Assembly (NCBI RefSeq): GCF_001027925.1
Contig: NZ_LECT01000028.1
Coordinates: forward strand, 223,838-287,837
Source: Rhodopirellula islandica
Lineage (GTDB): Bacteria > Planctomycetota > Planctomycetia > Pirellulales > Pirellulaceae
DNA: 64,000 bases
Direction of reading: 5' to 3'
In this document: one piece after another, positions 18,697 to 27,659 of the stretch
How the letters are laid out: every line of letters begins with the position of its first letter
Position numbering within the stretch: the stretch's first letter is position 1
Made by a program: the position numbers and the translations under genes
The notes under the pieces: generated by a model
Seen by the model: the letters and a program-made list of their open reading frames with translations, nothing else
The model's database searches: none
Told to the model about the DNA's origin: nothing

Positions 18697-19248
18697 TCAG
18701 CAGTGATCTTTCAGCACCGACTCCAATGCCAGCAACAGATCAACCGGTTCGCTCATTCGACCGGTGCCTTTGACACGGCAACTCAGCCAACCGTCTTCCG
18801 GCCCGACCAAATGACAACCATCCTCGCGAAGCGTCTGCACGTTCCGCTGAACGGCGAGGTGGTTCCACATCGGATCGCTCATCGCGGGTGCCAACAACAC
18901 TGGGCTGGTGTTTTGAAGGTACAGAGTGCTGATCAGATCAGACGCCATCCCCTGGGCAAACTGAGCCAGGAGATTCGCTGTCGCCGGCGCCACAATCATC
19001 GCATCGATTTCCCGTGTCAGCTCAATGTGGCTGCCCAGCGGGAAACGGGGGTCGAACACATCGTGAACGACCGGGCGACCAGAGAGCGCCGCCAAAGTGG
19101 CGTCGCCGATGAATTCGGTGGCCGCCCGCGAGGTGACGACCTGAACCTGATAACCGGCCTGAGCCAATTTGCTGCACAGGTCGGCCGCTTTGTACGCAGC
19201 GATTCCGCCTCCGATTGTTAACAGAATCCGCTGCGCCGTAGGTTCCAT
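18697..19248 (-). CDS. coaC: phosphopantothenoylcysteine decarboxylase-like flavoprotein
   Basis: This 183-aa flavoprotein matches the CoaC half of CoaBC, which decarboxylates 4'-phosphopantothenoylcysteine in CoA synthesis. It starts RILLTIGGGIAAYKAADL, the FMN-binding strand-loop. His74 (GSHIELT), the APATANLL segment and Cys157 (LSCRVKGTGRMSEP) correspond to active-site elements. The PXMNXXMW motif reads PAMSDPMW, with Ser124 in place of the conserved Asn. No CoaB domain is fused or adjacent. Its ATG overlaps the rpoZ stop by one base (TAATG). The substituted Asn raises the possibility of altered chemistry, so the exact reaction is less sure than the family. Confidence 0.8.
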   Translation of the reverse strand: MEPTAQRILLTIGGGIAAYKAADLCSKLAQAGYQVQVVTSRAATEFIGDATLAALSGRPVVHDVFDPRFPLGSHIELTREIDAMIVAPATANLLAQFAQGMASDLISTLYLQNTSPVLLAPAMSDPMWNHLAVQRNVQTLREDGCHLVGPEDGWLSCRVKGTGRMSEPVDLLLALESVLKDHC

Positions 19249-19520
19249 TACAAGTCCGACGGATCCAGCTCAGGGGCTTCGCTGGCAGCCACGATGGCAT
19301 CGAGATCGCCGACCGTTTCGATTTCGTTTTCCATGTTCAGGAAAATTTTGTCCTGCACGATTTCTTGCAGCACAATCGACATTTTGTCGTGTGTGTCCAC
19401 GCTGACCAACGCACGGCTGCCCTGGTTGAGCTGGACGAGTCGTTTTTGGATCAGGGTGCTGAGTTTGAAACGGCCACCGATCTTGTTGACGATTTCTTCT
19501 TCTTTCAGTTCTTCGAGCAC
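19248..19520 (-). CDS. rpoZ: DNA-directed RNA polymerase omega subunit
   Basis: This small RNA polymerase subunit (90 aa) helps assemble the beta' subunit. The conserved core is visible as IVNKIGGRFKLSTLIQKRL, then LVQLNQGSRALV and ending in an acidic tail. I chose the GTG at 19520, giving the start VLEELKEEEIV, because AAAGGA lies about ten bases upstream. The longer frame begins with a TTG at 19556, reads deep inside gmk and has no ribosome-binding site. The gene overlaps the end of gmk by 16 bases and its own stop by one base with coaC. The gmk-rpoZ order is conserved in many bacteria. Confidence 0.9.
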   Translation of the reverse strand: MLEELKEEEIVNKIGGRFKLSTLIQKRLVQLNQGSRALVSVDTHDKMSIVLQEIVQDKIFLNMENEIETVGDLDAIVAASEAPELDPSDL

Positions 19521-20134
19521 GGCGTCGTTTTCCTTTGATCCAGTAAGATCTGGCAAATTTCGGTGACAGCATTGTCAACCGATTCATTGATGATTTCGTA
19601 TTGATAGCGGCTCATGCATTGCATCTCAGCCGCAGCAGTTTCCAGTCGAGCAATCAAGGCAGATTCTGATTCAGTGCCACGATTTCGCAACCGTCGTTCC
19701 AACTCTTCCATGCTGCCAGGATGCACAAAGATCGTCACGGGGCGATAATGCGGATCATCCAGGACCGCCATCGCACCTTGCACATCGATCTCTAAAATTA
19801 CCCATTTCCCGGCATTCAGGCCAGTGGCAACTTGATCTTTCAGGGTTCCGTACCACTGTCCCAGGCTGAAAACCTGCTTGCATTCCACAAAGTCGTCCGT
19901 TTTTCGACGACGCTCGAATTCTTCGTGGGACAGAAAAAAGTAGTCCCTGCCGTGAATTTCTCCCGGACGCGGTTGGCGAGTGGTCGCGGAAACACTGAGT
20001 TGCAACGGCACGTCGCAGCGTTTCATCAATTGCTTCACAACCGTCGATTTTCCCGCGCCACTGGGACCTGAAACGATGACCAATCTCCCTGGATGGGTGG
20101 TTTCGTCGGCGTGTTGGTTGGATGGATCGTTCAT
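19505..20134 (-). CDS. gmk: guanylate kinase
   Basis: This enzyme phosphorylates GMP to GDP with ATP. It is 209 aa, normal for the family. The P-loop GPSGAGKS is at residues 23-30, followed by SVSATTRQPRPGEIHGRDY, the GMP-binding region, and VILEIDVQGA. The ATG at 20134 lies eight bases after the yicC stop. About 15 extra N-terminal residues precede the core. It sits between yicC and rpoZ, the common bacterial arrangement. Confidence 0.97.
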   Translation of the reverse strand: MNDPSNQHADETTHPGRLVIVSGPSGAGKSTVVKQLMKRCDVPLQLSVSATTRQPRPGEIHGRDYFFLSHEEFERRRKTDDFVECKQVFSLGQWYGTLKDQVATGLNAGKWVILEIDVQGAMAVLDDPHYRPVTIFVHPGSMEELERRLRNRGTESESALIARLETAAAEMQCMSRYQYEIINESVDNAVTEICQILLDQRKTTPCSKN

Positions 20135-20142
20135 TCCGACGG

Positions 20143-21183
20143 CTACTCCAGATTCTGCACGAGTTCACGCATGCGTTCGATCGCGCATTTGATCTCCACC
20201 ACATGCTCGGCGATTTCCGCGTCCCCGGCCTTGCTGCCAATGGTGTTGGTTTCGCGATTGAGTTCTTGGATGATGAAATCAAGCTTCCTGCCAACAGCTT
20301 CCCCGCGACTGGCCGAATCACTGGGCGTCGCGTCGGCCGCCCCTGAATCGGAGTCGCCGACCAGAACGCCTCGCATCAGCCCCAAGTGGCTGCCCAACCG
20401 GGTCAGCTCCTCGCTGATGTCCGAGCGATCTGCAAACAACTGGACTTCGCGAATCAAATCCACCGGGTCGCCCACCGACAAGCCGTTCTCCGCCAACGCC
20501 TTTTCAATGCGTTCGCGAAGCCGCTCTTGGTAACGAGCGACGACCTGGGGACTGCGTTTGGCAATTTCCTCGCAGCGCGTCTGGATCAGCGTCATGTCTT
20601 GCTCGATCGATTCGGCCATCGCAATGGCCTCGTCGGATCGCATCTGCTTGAACCGATCCAACGCCGATTCGACGCTTTCCTGAATCAACACCCACTTGGC
20701 GAGCGAAGCCTCGGCATCTTCTGAACGCCCCTGCGAAGCGGAGGCAGGCGATTCCAACACACCTGGCATCTGCATCAGCTGCGCCAAATCGATGTTCGTG
20801 GACGTCACCGCAGCGCCCATTGCCAACGAATCCGCCACTTGGGCCAACTGTTCCGCGTAGGACCGCACCGCCTCTGCGTTGATGCGAGGCAAATCGGCCC
20901 CGGGCGGGGGCGTGAAGCGAACCTGCACGGTCACGCTTCCGCGATGCAAGTGCTGTCGCACCAACGATTCGATCTTCGGTTCGAACTCCGACACCGAATC
21001 ACTGGTGCGGAGAATGATTTTCAGGCCGCGATTGTTGACCGAACGGATCTCGGTGACGACGGAACCAGTGGAACCCGACGTTTCACCTCGACCTTGGCCA
21101 GTCATGCTGCGCAGCGACGGGTACGGCGACCCGCCCTGCGGTGAAGAGAGATTTGCCTGCGTGCTGAGGGACGCCTGCGTCAC
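20143..21183 (-). CDS. yicC: YicC/YloC family endoribonuclease
   Basis: This 346-aa protein belongs to the YicC family, whose E. coli member is an endoribonuclease linked to small-RNA turnover. The signature SMTGQGRGE near residue 26 and [12 protein letters not shown] are the conserved N-terminal portion. The C-terminal DUF1732 part includes [20 protein letters not shown] and ends [19 protein letters not shown]. The GTG at 21183 overlaps the secG stop as GTGA, favouring this start; about 25 poorly conserved residues then precede the core, so an internal start near SMTGQ is an alternative. It is followed by gmk with an eight-base gap. Confidence 0.93.
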   Translation of the reverse strand: MTQASLSTQANLSSPQGGSPYPSLRSMTGQGRGETSGSTGSVVTEIRSVNNRGLKIILRTSDSVSEFEPKIESLVRQHLHRGSVTVQVRFTPPPGADLPRINAEAVRSYAEQLAQVADSLAMGAAVTSTNIDLAQLMQMPGVLESPASASQGRSEDAEASLAKWVLIQESVESALDRFKQMRSDEAIAMAESIEQDMTLIQTRCEEIAKRSPQVVARYQERLRERIEKALAENGLSVGDPVDLIREVQLFADRSDISEELTRLGSHLGLMRGVLVGDSDSGAADATPSDSASRGEAVGRKLDFIIQELNRETNTIGSKAGDAEIAEHVVEIKCAIERMRELVQNLE

Positions 21184-21692
21184 GGAGTTTCCTCGTCCGA
21201 GGTGGTTTCGGCTTCGGTCGACTCAGCTTCTTCGACAGCCGCATCGGCCTCTGCAGCAGCTTCCTCAACCGCCTCGGTTTCAACAGCGGCTTCGATTTCG
21301 GCCACTTCGGCATCGCCCGAGGACAAACTTCCGATCGAACCGACTCCCGACGCGACCTCTCCATCGTCGCCGGTTGGCACAACCAATCCGCTGGTGATGT
21401 CTTCAACATCGTCGCCAGGACCGGACTGGATTTGCGAGTCATTGGTGTCAGCAACCGCTGGGGCGTGAGCTCCCAGTTGGTACATCGCAAACGCGCAAAC
21501 CAGGGCCCAAACCGCGGCGGTGCCGACGGTGATGACGGTGAACGTGTCACCGGCCTTGCTGCCGAATGCCGACTGACCGCCGGGACCTCCCAGGGCTCCG
21601 GTCAATCCGCCGCCTTTGCCGCGTTGGATCAAGATCAACAGGATCAAGAACACCGACAAAAACGCCATCAACCAACCCAAAACGACACTCAT
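21180..21692 (-). CDS. secG: preprotein translocase subunit SecG
   Basis: SecG is the small third subunit of the SecYEG channel. Two membrane helices are visible: [20 protein letters not shown], followed by the family-typical [21 protein letters not shown], and a second at [20 protein letters not shown]. From the ATG at 21692 it is 170 aa, much longer than usual (75-120 aa), because of a long acidic Ala/Glu/Ser-rich tail (over 80 residues) that is probably disordered. A longer frame to 21866 would overlap tpiA and delay the first helix, so I reject it. There is no clear ribosome-binding site at 21692. The stop overlaps the yicC start (GTGA). Confidence 0.9.
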   Translation of the reverse strand: MSVVLGWLMAFLSVFLILLILIQRGKGGGLTGALGGPGGQSAFGSKAGDTFTVITVGTAAVWALVCAFAMYQLGAHAPAVADTNDSQIQSGPGDDVEDITSGLVVPTGDDGEVASGVGSIGSLSSGDAEVAEIEAAVETEAVEEAAAEADAAVEEAESTEAETTSDEETP

Positions 21693-21825
21693 GAATGAGG
21701 CCAAGGGCAGGGTGGGGATCAGGTGATTGACCAACGACGCGGGTTGGAGCAAAGAATCGAAAGCGAAACTCACGGCGAACAATCCGTTGAAATGGAAAGG
21801 TTGTAGGAATGAAAACAGGGTCGGA

Positions 21826-22590
21826 TCAGGCGGAGGGAGCTGCTTTGATGATTCCAGCGAAATCATCCACTTTCAAGCTCGCACCACCGACAAGAGCCCC
21901 GTCGATGTTGGGTTGGGACAACAATTCTTCCGCGTTGCCCGGTTTCACACTGCCACCGTACTGAATTCGGATTTGTTCGGCGACTTCGGTCGAGAACATT
22001 TTTCCCAAAAGTCCCCGAATGAAGGCGTGAACGGCCTCCGCTTGCTCTTTGCTGGCCGTTTTGCCGGTGCCGATTGCCCAAACAGGCTCGTAAGCGACGA
22101 CGATGCTGGCAGCACGTGCCTCGTCCAAGCCTTCCAGCGAGCCGCGAATTTGCGTTTCGATGACCGATTCGGTGTCATCCGCTTCGCGTTGTTCCAGCGT
22201 TTCGCCCACACACACGATCGGAACCAAGTTGCCAGCCAACGCGGCGTGCAGCTTTTTCGCGACGCAAGCGTCGGTTTCGCCCATCAGTTGGCGACGCTCG
22301 CTGTGACCCAAGATCACAAATCGGCAACCGACGTCGGTCAGCATCGACGCGTTGACTTCGCCCGTGAAGGCACCGTCTTCGGCGGCGTACAGGTTCTGAG
22401 CGCCCAGTTCGACAGGAGTCCCAGCGACGGCATCCGCCACACTGCTCAGGTACAGCGACGGGGGGCACAAAACGACTTCCACTGCGGGCGACTTGCCAAC
22501 CGCGTCGACAATGCCTTTGGCAAGCGACGCGCCAGACTCGGCACGCATGTTCATTTTCCAGTTACCAGCGATCAGGATGCGACGACTCAC
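21826..22590 (-). CDS. tpiA: triosephosphate isomerase
   Basis: This enzyme interconverts dihydroxyacetone phosphate and glyceraldehyde 3-phosphate in glycolysis and gluconeogenesis. It is 254 aa, the normal length. Catalytic residues are visible as Lys12 (GNWKMN), His96 (LGHSERR) and Glu168 ([15 protein letters not shown]), with the phosphate-binding [11 protein letters not shown] and ALVGGASL loops. The GTG start at 22590 overlaps the aroF stop as GTGA. A 133-base gap separates it from secG. Confidence 0.97.
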   Translation of the reverse strand: MSRRILIAGNWKMNMRAESGASLAKGIVDAVGKSPAVEVVLCPPSLYLSSVADAVAGTPVELGAQNLYAAEDGAFTGEVNASMLTDVGCRFVILGHSERRQLMGETDACVAKKLHAALAGNLVPIVCVGETLEQREADDTESVIETQIRGSLEGLDEARAASIVVAYEPVWAIGTGKTASKEQAEAVHAFIRGLLGKMFSTEVAEQIRIQYGGSVKPGNAEELLSQPNIDGALVGGASLKVDDFAGIIKAAPSA

Positions 22591-23654
22591 GCGAGGGCCT
22601 CAGTTGGCGGGGTGTTGTTAGTGGTTGAATTCGGAAGGGGCGAAATCGTTTTGCCGAGCAGCTCAGCCATCGCGGCCATCTTCTCGACGATCTCGTTGTA
22701 TTGTTCAGGCAACAAGGCTTGCGCCCCATCGCTCTTGGCTTCTTCGGGACAGTCATGGACTTCGATGTGCACGCCATCGGCACCCGCGGCCAATCCCGCC
22801 AAAGCACACGGCGGAATCAAATCAGGCCGGCCCGTCGCGTGCGACGGATCGACAATGATCGGCAGGTGCGTCAGACCTTGGACGACCGGCACGGCAGCGA
22901 CGTCATACAGGTTGCGAGTGGAGGGATCAAAGCTCTTGATCCCACGTTCGCAAAGCACCACGTTCGGGTTGCCCTGCGACAGCACGTACTCAGCGCTCAT
23001 CAACAGGTCTTGGATCGTGGCGGCCATCCCACGTTTGAGCAACACGGGGCGTTCGGATTTGCCCACCTCGGTCAGCAACACAAAGTTCTGCATGTTGCGG
23101 GCACCGACTTGCAGCATGTCCGAGTACTCCGCCACCAACTCCACGTTTCGTGGGTCCGTGATCTCGGTCACGACCGGCACGCCAAACGCGTCGCCCACTT
23201 CCCGCAAGATCTTCAGGCCGGCCTCGCCCAAGCCTTGAAACGCGTAGGGGCTGGTCCGTGGCTTGTAAGCTCCCCCGCGAAACAGGTTGGCACCTGATTT
23301 CACGACACTCTCGCCAATCCGCATCATCCGGTCGCGATCTTCGACGCTGCAGGGCCCAGCGATCATGGCCAGGTTGCCTCCACCGATCTTCACTCCCGAC
23401 ACGTCAATGACGCTGGATTCAGGATGAGCTTCTCGGGAGGCCAATTTGTAAGGTGGCAAAACGGGAATGACTTGGTGCACGCCGGGGATGGATTGGAGCT
23501 GTTGTTCCGTGGTCAGACTCTCGTCACCGATCATGCCGATGATCGTGCGAAACGTCCCGCGGCTGAGGTGCGTCTGGAACCCCATCGACTCGACCTTTTG
23601 GATCACATGGTCGATCTGATCGTCGGTCGCGCCGTTTTTCAGAATCAATATCAC
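22587..23654 (-). CDS. aroF: 3-deoxy-7-phosphoheptulonate synthase (DAHP synthase, type I beta)
   Basis: This is the first enzyme of the shikimate pathway, joining phosphoenolpyruvate and erythrose 4-phosphate. The 355-aa protein has an N-terminal ferredoxin-like (ACT-like) regulatory domain of about 70 residues, as in the Thermotoga-type enzyme. The KDO8P/DAHP synthase barrel follows: [55 protein letters not shown] and [11 protein letters not shown], with metal and PEP ligands in these motifs. The start at 23654 is a GTG with no clear Shine-Dalgarno. It leads the housekeeping run and is separated by 503 bases from the divergent sigma factor gene. Confidence 0.95.
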   Translation of the reverse strand: MILILKNGATDDQIDHVIQKVESMGFQTHLSRGTFRTIIGMIGDESLTTEQQLQSIPGVHQVIPVLPPYKLASREAHPESSVIDVSGVKIGGGNLAMIAGPCSVEDRDRMMRIGESVVKSGANLFRGGAYKPRTSPYAFQGLGEAGLKILREVGDAFGVPVVTEITDPRNVELVAEYSDMLQVGARNMQNFVLLTEVGKSERPVLLKRGMAATIQDLLMSAEYVLSQGNPNVVLCERGIKSFDPSTRNLYDVAAVPVVQGLTHLPIIVDPSHATGRPDLIPPCALAGLAAGADGVHIEVHDCPEEAKSDGAQALLPEQYNEIVEKMAAMAELLGKTISPLPNSTTNNTPPTEALA

Positions 23655-23874
23655 GACAGAATCCGCGAAATGGCCGGTGGGTGGGGAAGCAGGCTGCTAA
23701 AAGAGACCGCACACCATAGCAGTCGAACCGCTAAATCGTCGAGAGGAGCTGTTTTTCACGGGATGCCGGATCTCATTCCATTCGTGTTTCATCGAAAAAG
23801 TCGAATTATCAATTGAAAGTTCGAAATTCGGTGGACGCCCTTCCTGGCCTGAAGAACGACGCACAAACCCACAG

Positions 23875-24016
23875 CAGAGTAGAACATTTGTCCCCAAATG
23901 TTTGCGTGACAGGGTTCGTGTCTTCGACCAGCCTGACGCGAATGGACTTGGCTGCGACGTGGCTCGGCCTTTGAGGGCAGCCCGACGGAACAGTTGGGGA
24001 CAACTGTTCTACTCTG
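23875..24016. repeat. 142-base element with 28-base terminal inverted repeats
   Basis: The arms at 23875-23902 and 23989-24016 are inverted copies with three mismatches out of 28. Each arm is itself a hairpin around GTCCCC/GGGGAC (for example AACAGTTGGGGACAACTGTT). The 86-base centre has no coding sequence. The element lies in the 503-base region between the divergent aroF and sigma factor genes. A related hairpin is at 63851-63876. The remainder of 23655-24157 holds no recognised gene; promoters for both neighbours must lie there. Confidence 0.85.
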
Positions 24017-24157
24017 GGTCTTGTCATTTCATCGCATCGCGGACGAGATCGCCCCAATCTTTTTTTGCCGTCGTCCTAAGAAACCCGCCCCCCACTCGTT
24101 GAGTCCTTGGAGGCGGCATGGTTCGCCTCCCTTTTCTTCCTCTCGCAATGAACCGCC

Positions 24158-24739
24158 ATGAGTCATCCGGCCTCCACCTCCGCGGCCGAGGACCTCGTCG
24201 ATCCAGAAGCGTCTGAACCGGATTCGTCCGGACAAGATTCTTCTGGGACTCGGAATACCGAGTGGATCGCCGAGGTCGTCGACCAGTTCCAGCGTCCTTT
24301 GTTGGCCTACGCCACCGGGATGCTGGCGGATCGCACCGCCGCCCAAGACGCCGTGCAAGAAACGTTTTTGCAATTGTGTCGCAAACGGCCGGACGATTTG
24401 GTCGACCGCTTGGCCCCCTGGCTGTTCACCGTCTGCCGCTCACGAGTGATTGACATGCAACGCAAACGATCCCCTGACCGACTGGATCCTGACGCTGTCG
24501 CCGTCATCGATCCCGCCCCACGCCCCGACGCGGTGGCCCAAGACCACGAAGCCCACGAGCAAATCGCGGCTTCGATTGAAACGCTGTCGCCCCGACAACG
24601 CGAAGTCATCCAGCTTCGAATGCAGGCTGGACTGAGTTACCGAGAAATCGCTGACGTCACCGGCATGACGGTCAGCAACGTCGGCTTTCATCTTCATCAA
24701 GCCGTCAAGTCGCTTCGCGATGGCCTGGCCGTCACCTGA
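24158..24739 (+). CDS. RNA polymerase sigma factor, ECF type
   Basis: This is a sigma-70 family factor of the extracytoplasmic-function kind (193 aa). Region 2 is visible as FQRPLLAYATGMLADRTAAQ followed by DAVQETFLQLCR. Region 4 is LSPRQREVIQLRMQAGLSYR followed by EIADVTGMTVSNVGFHLHQA. About 35 acidic, Ser-rich residues precede region 2. Regions 1 and 3 are absent, as expected. The next gene, 49 bases downstream on the same strand, begins with an anti-sigma-like module and a single TM helix. Together they look like a membrane-signal-responsive sigma/anti-sigma pair. Target promoters are unknown. Confidence 0.93.
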   Translation: MSHPASTSAAEDLVDPEASEPDSSGQDSSGTRNTEWIAEVVDQFQRPLLAYATGMLADRTAAQDAVQETFLQLCRKRPDDLVDRLAPWLFTVCRSRVIDMQRKRSPDRLDPDAVAVIDPAPRPDAVAQDHEAHEQIAASIETLSPRQREVIQLRMQAGLSYREIADVTGMTVSNVGFHLHQAVKSLRDGLAVT

Positions 24740-24788
24740 AGCCTGACCACTTCTTCCAATTCATTCTTCCGTCATCGGATCATCGATC

Positions 24789-27431
24789 ATGTCCAATTCA
24801 TCCACTTCTCCTCCGTGGGACGACCCTCGCGTCACCGCTTTCGTCCTGGGCGAACTGCCTGAGAACGAAGCCGCTCAGTTCACCGAAGAGATGAACGCCA
24901 ACCCAGAACTCGCCACCGCCGTTGAGGAAGCTCGCGCGGTCACCGAGCAAGTCGAGTCGTTCTTCCAATCCGCCGCGGTCCCACCACTGGAATCCAACCG
25001 CGTCGAAAGCATCGTTCGCGAAAGCGAAACGGCTCCAGCCGACGAAGCTCCAGTCTCCGCCGGCTCAGCGGCTGGCACCGCCTGGTTCCAATCCCGATGG
25101 GTCCAATTTGCGGTCGCAGCAAGCATTGTTGGCATCCTGGCTGGGCTTTCAGTTCCAGCGGTGCATACCGCCCGTGAAACGGCTTCTCACCAACACCCAG
25201 CCGTTGGAACAAGTGCCGCCGATCAATCCGGTCCGGAACGATTGGACACGATGGTGATGAATGACGAGATGCAACTTGAAGATGTTGAGATGGTTTACCA
25301 ACCATTCGACGGTTCCGCTGCCAAATCAATGCCAGCGGAAAAGAAGGCGAAGGGCGAGTCCTTTGGCTTGCAAGCAGCCAGCCGTGTCTCAGGAATATCG
25401 CCTGCCGCCGAAGTCACTTCATCGGATGCAAGCCCACGAACCATTGCCGAGTCCTCGTTTCCTTCGGCGAACGAGCGAGCGGTAAGGTCGAGACGAGCCA
25501 AGCGAGCTGAGGATCCAGCGATGGGAATGGGCATGGACTCCATGATGATGGGCGGCATGGCTATGGAGATGGAGATGGACATGCAGATGGCTGACCCGGC
25601 AATGGAAGGAATGGACATGGGCATGGGCGGTGCGCCGGTCGACAGCAACGCGGCTCCTCGCTTTGCTCGCGAAGAGGGCTCATTGGCTGCCAATGCCCCC
25701 CTTTCGCTTGCCGTCCCAAAAGACGAGGCACCACCTGCCCCCAGCGAACCCTCGGCTGGCAAACCAGTGGTGGCTGACTTTGCAGTGGCTCCCGTTCCAG
25801 AACAGCTTGGACGTCAGCAATTCGATTTCGGCGCTTCGCGTGAAAGAATGGCTAAGAGCGAGCTCCTTGAGACGAATCGCCTTGCTTCGGCTCCAGAAAT
25901 ACGTGTCATCCCCATCCTGCCAGCCACGCCCGATGGCGAAGGCCAGGGGCCCGGCATGTCAGGTGACAAATTCGAACCGATCCAAGAAAACGAATTTCGA
26001 CGCGTCACCGAGCATCCGCTCAGCACGTTTTCCATCGATGTCGATACCGCCAGCTACGCGAAAGTCCGCAGCTACCTGCAACGAGGCCAACTGCCCCGTC
26101 CCGACTCGGTCCGCATCGAAGAACTGATCAACTACTTCGATTACCAGTACACGCCTCCATCGGCTGAAGATCCCGTTCCGTTCTCCTCCGCGATGGCGGT
26201 CGCCTCCTGCCCTTGGAACGAAAACAATCGCTTGGTCCGAGTTGGTATCCAAGCCAAAGACATCGATCGCAAAGAACGTCCGCAGTGCAACTTGGTGTTC
26301 TTGATCGACACCAGCGGTTCGATGAAGCGTCCCAACAAACTGCCGTTGGTCATCGAAGGCATGAAGGTGCTGCTCGACCAACTGAAAAACAAAGATCGTG
26401 TGGCGATCGTGGTCTACGCGGGATCGTCGGGGCTGGTCCTGGACTCGACCCCGGTCAAGCAAAAGAAGAAGATCGTCCGAGCCCTGTCGGCTCTGTCGGC
26501 CGGTGGCAGCACCAACGGCGGTGCCGGTTTGCAACTCGCTTACCAAACCGCCCGAGAGAACTTCATCGAGGACGGCGTGAACCGAGTGATCCTGTGCAGC
26601 GATGGCGACTTCAACGTCGGCATGACCGGCACTGATCAACTGGTGGCCGAAGCGACTCGCCAATCCAAATCGGGCACCGAACTGACGGTGCTGGGATTCG
26701 GCATGGGCAATCACAACGACGCGATGATGGAACGCATCTCCAACTCGGGTGCGGGCAACTACGCCTTCGTTGACACCGTTTCCGAAGCGAAAAAGGTGTT
26801 GGCGGATCAAGTGACCGGCACGCTGTTCACGGTCGCCAAAGACGTGAAGATCCAAGTCGAATTCAATCCCGCGGTCGTCTCGGCCTACCGATTGATTGGG
26901 TACGAGAACCGGATCTTGGCCAAGGAAGACTTCAACGACGACAAGAAAGACGCCGGTGAAATCGGAGCCGGCCACCGAGTGACGGCTCTGTACGAGATCG
27001 CTCCAGTGGGTCAGCTCCCCGATTCCATCGCCCCCGATGTCGATCCGCTGAAGTACCAACCCGGTGACGACGTAGTTGCTGAGGAAGCTATCGAGCCGGA
27101 GGAACCGGCGGACGCGGACGAGTCAGCGACGAAGGAAATCCTGACGTTGAAGATTCGTCACAAACCCCCGCAAGGCGACGTCAGCGAGAAGCTCACTTTC
27201 CCGCTGGTCAACGAGAGCGAGCCCTTTGAAAAGGCCGACGCGGACTTCCAATTCGCTGCCGCGGTCGCCGGTTTTGGGATGCAGCTTCGCAACAGCACCC
27301 ACGCTGGAACCTGGACGATGGACGACGTGATCGCCACCGCAACGGATGCCAAGGGCGATGACGAACATGGACTCCGTGCTGAGTTCCTGGAACTGGCGCG
27401 AACGGCGAAACGATTGATCGTCAACGACTGA
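24789..27431 (+). CDS. VWA-domain (YfbK-like) protein with anti-sigma-like N-terminus
   Basis: This 880-aa single-pass membrane protein appears to be a fusion. Residues 10-60 (DDPRVTAFVLGELPENEAAQ and following) read like the cytoplasmic anti-sigma module of planctomycete anti-sigma factors, without zinc ligands. A TM helix follows at about 104-124. Residues 244-279 hold 16 methionines in 36 positions. From about 395 it matches the YfbK layout: a vWF N-terminal domain (FSIDVDTASYAKVRSYL), a von Willebrand A domain with MIDAS motif DTSGS (507-511), and a C-terminal DUF3520-like part. It follows the ECF sigma gene, so it may hold the sigma factor until the outer domain senses a signal. That role is inferred. 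Confidence 0.85.
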   Translation: MSNSSTSPPWDDPRVTAFVLGELPENEAAQFTEEMNANPELATAVEEARAVTEQVESFFQSAAVPPLESNRVESIVRESETAPADEAPVSAGSAAGTAWFQSRWVQFAVAASIVGILAGLSVPAVHTARETASHQHPAVGTSAADQSGPERLDTMVMNDEMQLEDVEMVYQPFDGSAAKSMPAEKKAKGESFGLQAASRVSGISPAAEVTSSDASPRTIAESSFPSANERAVRSRRAKRAEDPAMGMGMDSMMMGGMAMEMEMDMQMADPAMEGMDMGMGGAPVDSNAAPRFAREEGSLAANAPLSLAVPKDEAPPAPSEPSAGKPVVADFAVAPVPEQLGRQQFDFGASRERMAKSELLETNRLASAPEIRVIPILPATPDGEGQGPGMSGDKFEPIQENEFRRVTEHPLSTFSIDVDTASYAKVRSYLQRGQLPRPDSVRIEELINYFDYQYTPPSAEDPVPFSSAMAVASCPWNENNRLVRVGIQAKDIDRKERPQCNLVFLIDTSGSMKRPNKLPLVIEGMKVLLDQLKNKDRVAIVVYAGSSGLVLDSTPVKQKKKIVRALSALSAGGSTNGGAGLQLAYQTARENFIEDGVNRVILCSDGDFNVGMTGTDQLVAEATRQSKSGTELTVLGFGMGNHNDAMMERISNSGAGNYAFVDTVSEAKKVLADQVTGTLFTVAKDVKIQVEFNPAVVSAYRLIGYENRILAKEDFNDDKKDAGEIGAGHRVTALYEIAPVGQLPDSIAPDVDPLKYQPGDDVVAEEAIEPEEPADADESATKEILTLKIRHKPPQGDVSEKLTFPLVNESEPFEKADADFQFAAAVAGFGMQLRNSTHAGTWTMDDVIATATDAKGDDEHGLRAEFLELARTAKRLIVND

Positions 27432-27452
27432 TCCCTCGCCCAGAACCTGTCG

Positions 27453-27472
27453 CTCGGTGGTCCCCCGCCGAG
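27453..27472 (+). terminator. possible weak terminator hairpin after the VWA gene
   Basis: The stem CTCGGTGG/CCGCCGAG (8 pairs, one G-U) with a TCCC loop lies 22 bases after the stop codon. A run of six T occurs 12 bases further on rather than directly at the stem, so this is only a weak candidate for an intrinsic terminator. Confidence 0.3.
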
Positions 27473-27533
27473 AAACGTCCTGAGTTTTTTAGTGCCGCTG
27501 TTCGGCGGGTTCCCGAACGGCATACCTCTCCCG

Positions 27534-27564
27534 AAACGTAGTTTCGGGAGAGGTCTCGCGACGC
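27534..27564. repeat. Perfect hairpin, 14-bp stem
   Basis: ACCTCTCCCGAAAC and its exact complement flank a GTA loop. It lies about 100 bases after the VWA gene stop and is the first of a series of palindromes in the 775-base region 27432-28206, which contains no recognisable gene. Confidence 0.8.
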
Positions 27565-27604
27565 CGTTCAGGCCTACGTTTTGAAGTTGCTTTTTTTCGT
27601 TGAA

Positions 27605-27659
27605 TGGCCAACGGCCAAGTTCAACCCAAAACGCGTGGGCTGATGTTGGCCGTTGGCCA
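27605..27659. repeat. Inverted repeat TGGCCAACGGCCAA
   Basis: The 14-base arms TGGCCAACGGCCAA (27605-27618) and TTGGCCGTTGGCCA (27646-27659) are perfectly complementary around a 27-base loop. A third partial copy, GGCCGTTGGCCAAC, follows near 27717. Confidence 0.75.

Noticed and set aside
19248..19556. Longer rpoZ starting at 19556
   Set aside because: The start would be a TTG without a ribosome-binding site deep inside gmk; the GTG at 19520 has AAAGGA at good distance.
21727..23238. 503-codon open frame on the plus strand
   Set aside because: It runs antisense through tpiA and aroF and has no domain or start signal.
25959..27059. 366-codon open frame on the minus strand
   Set aside because: It is antisense to the VWA domain, which has an intact MIDAS motif.
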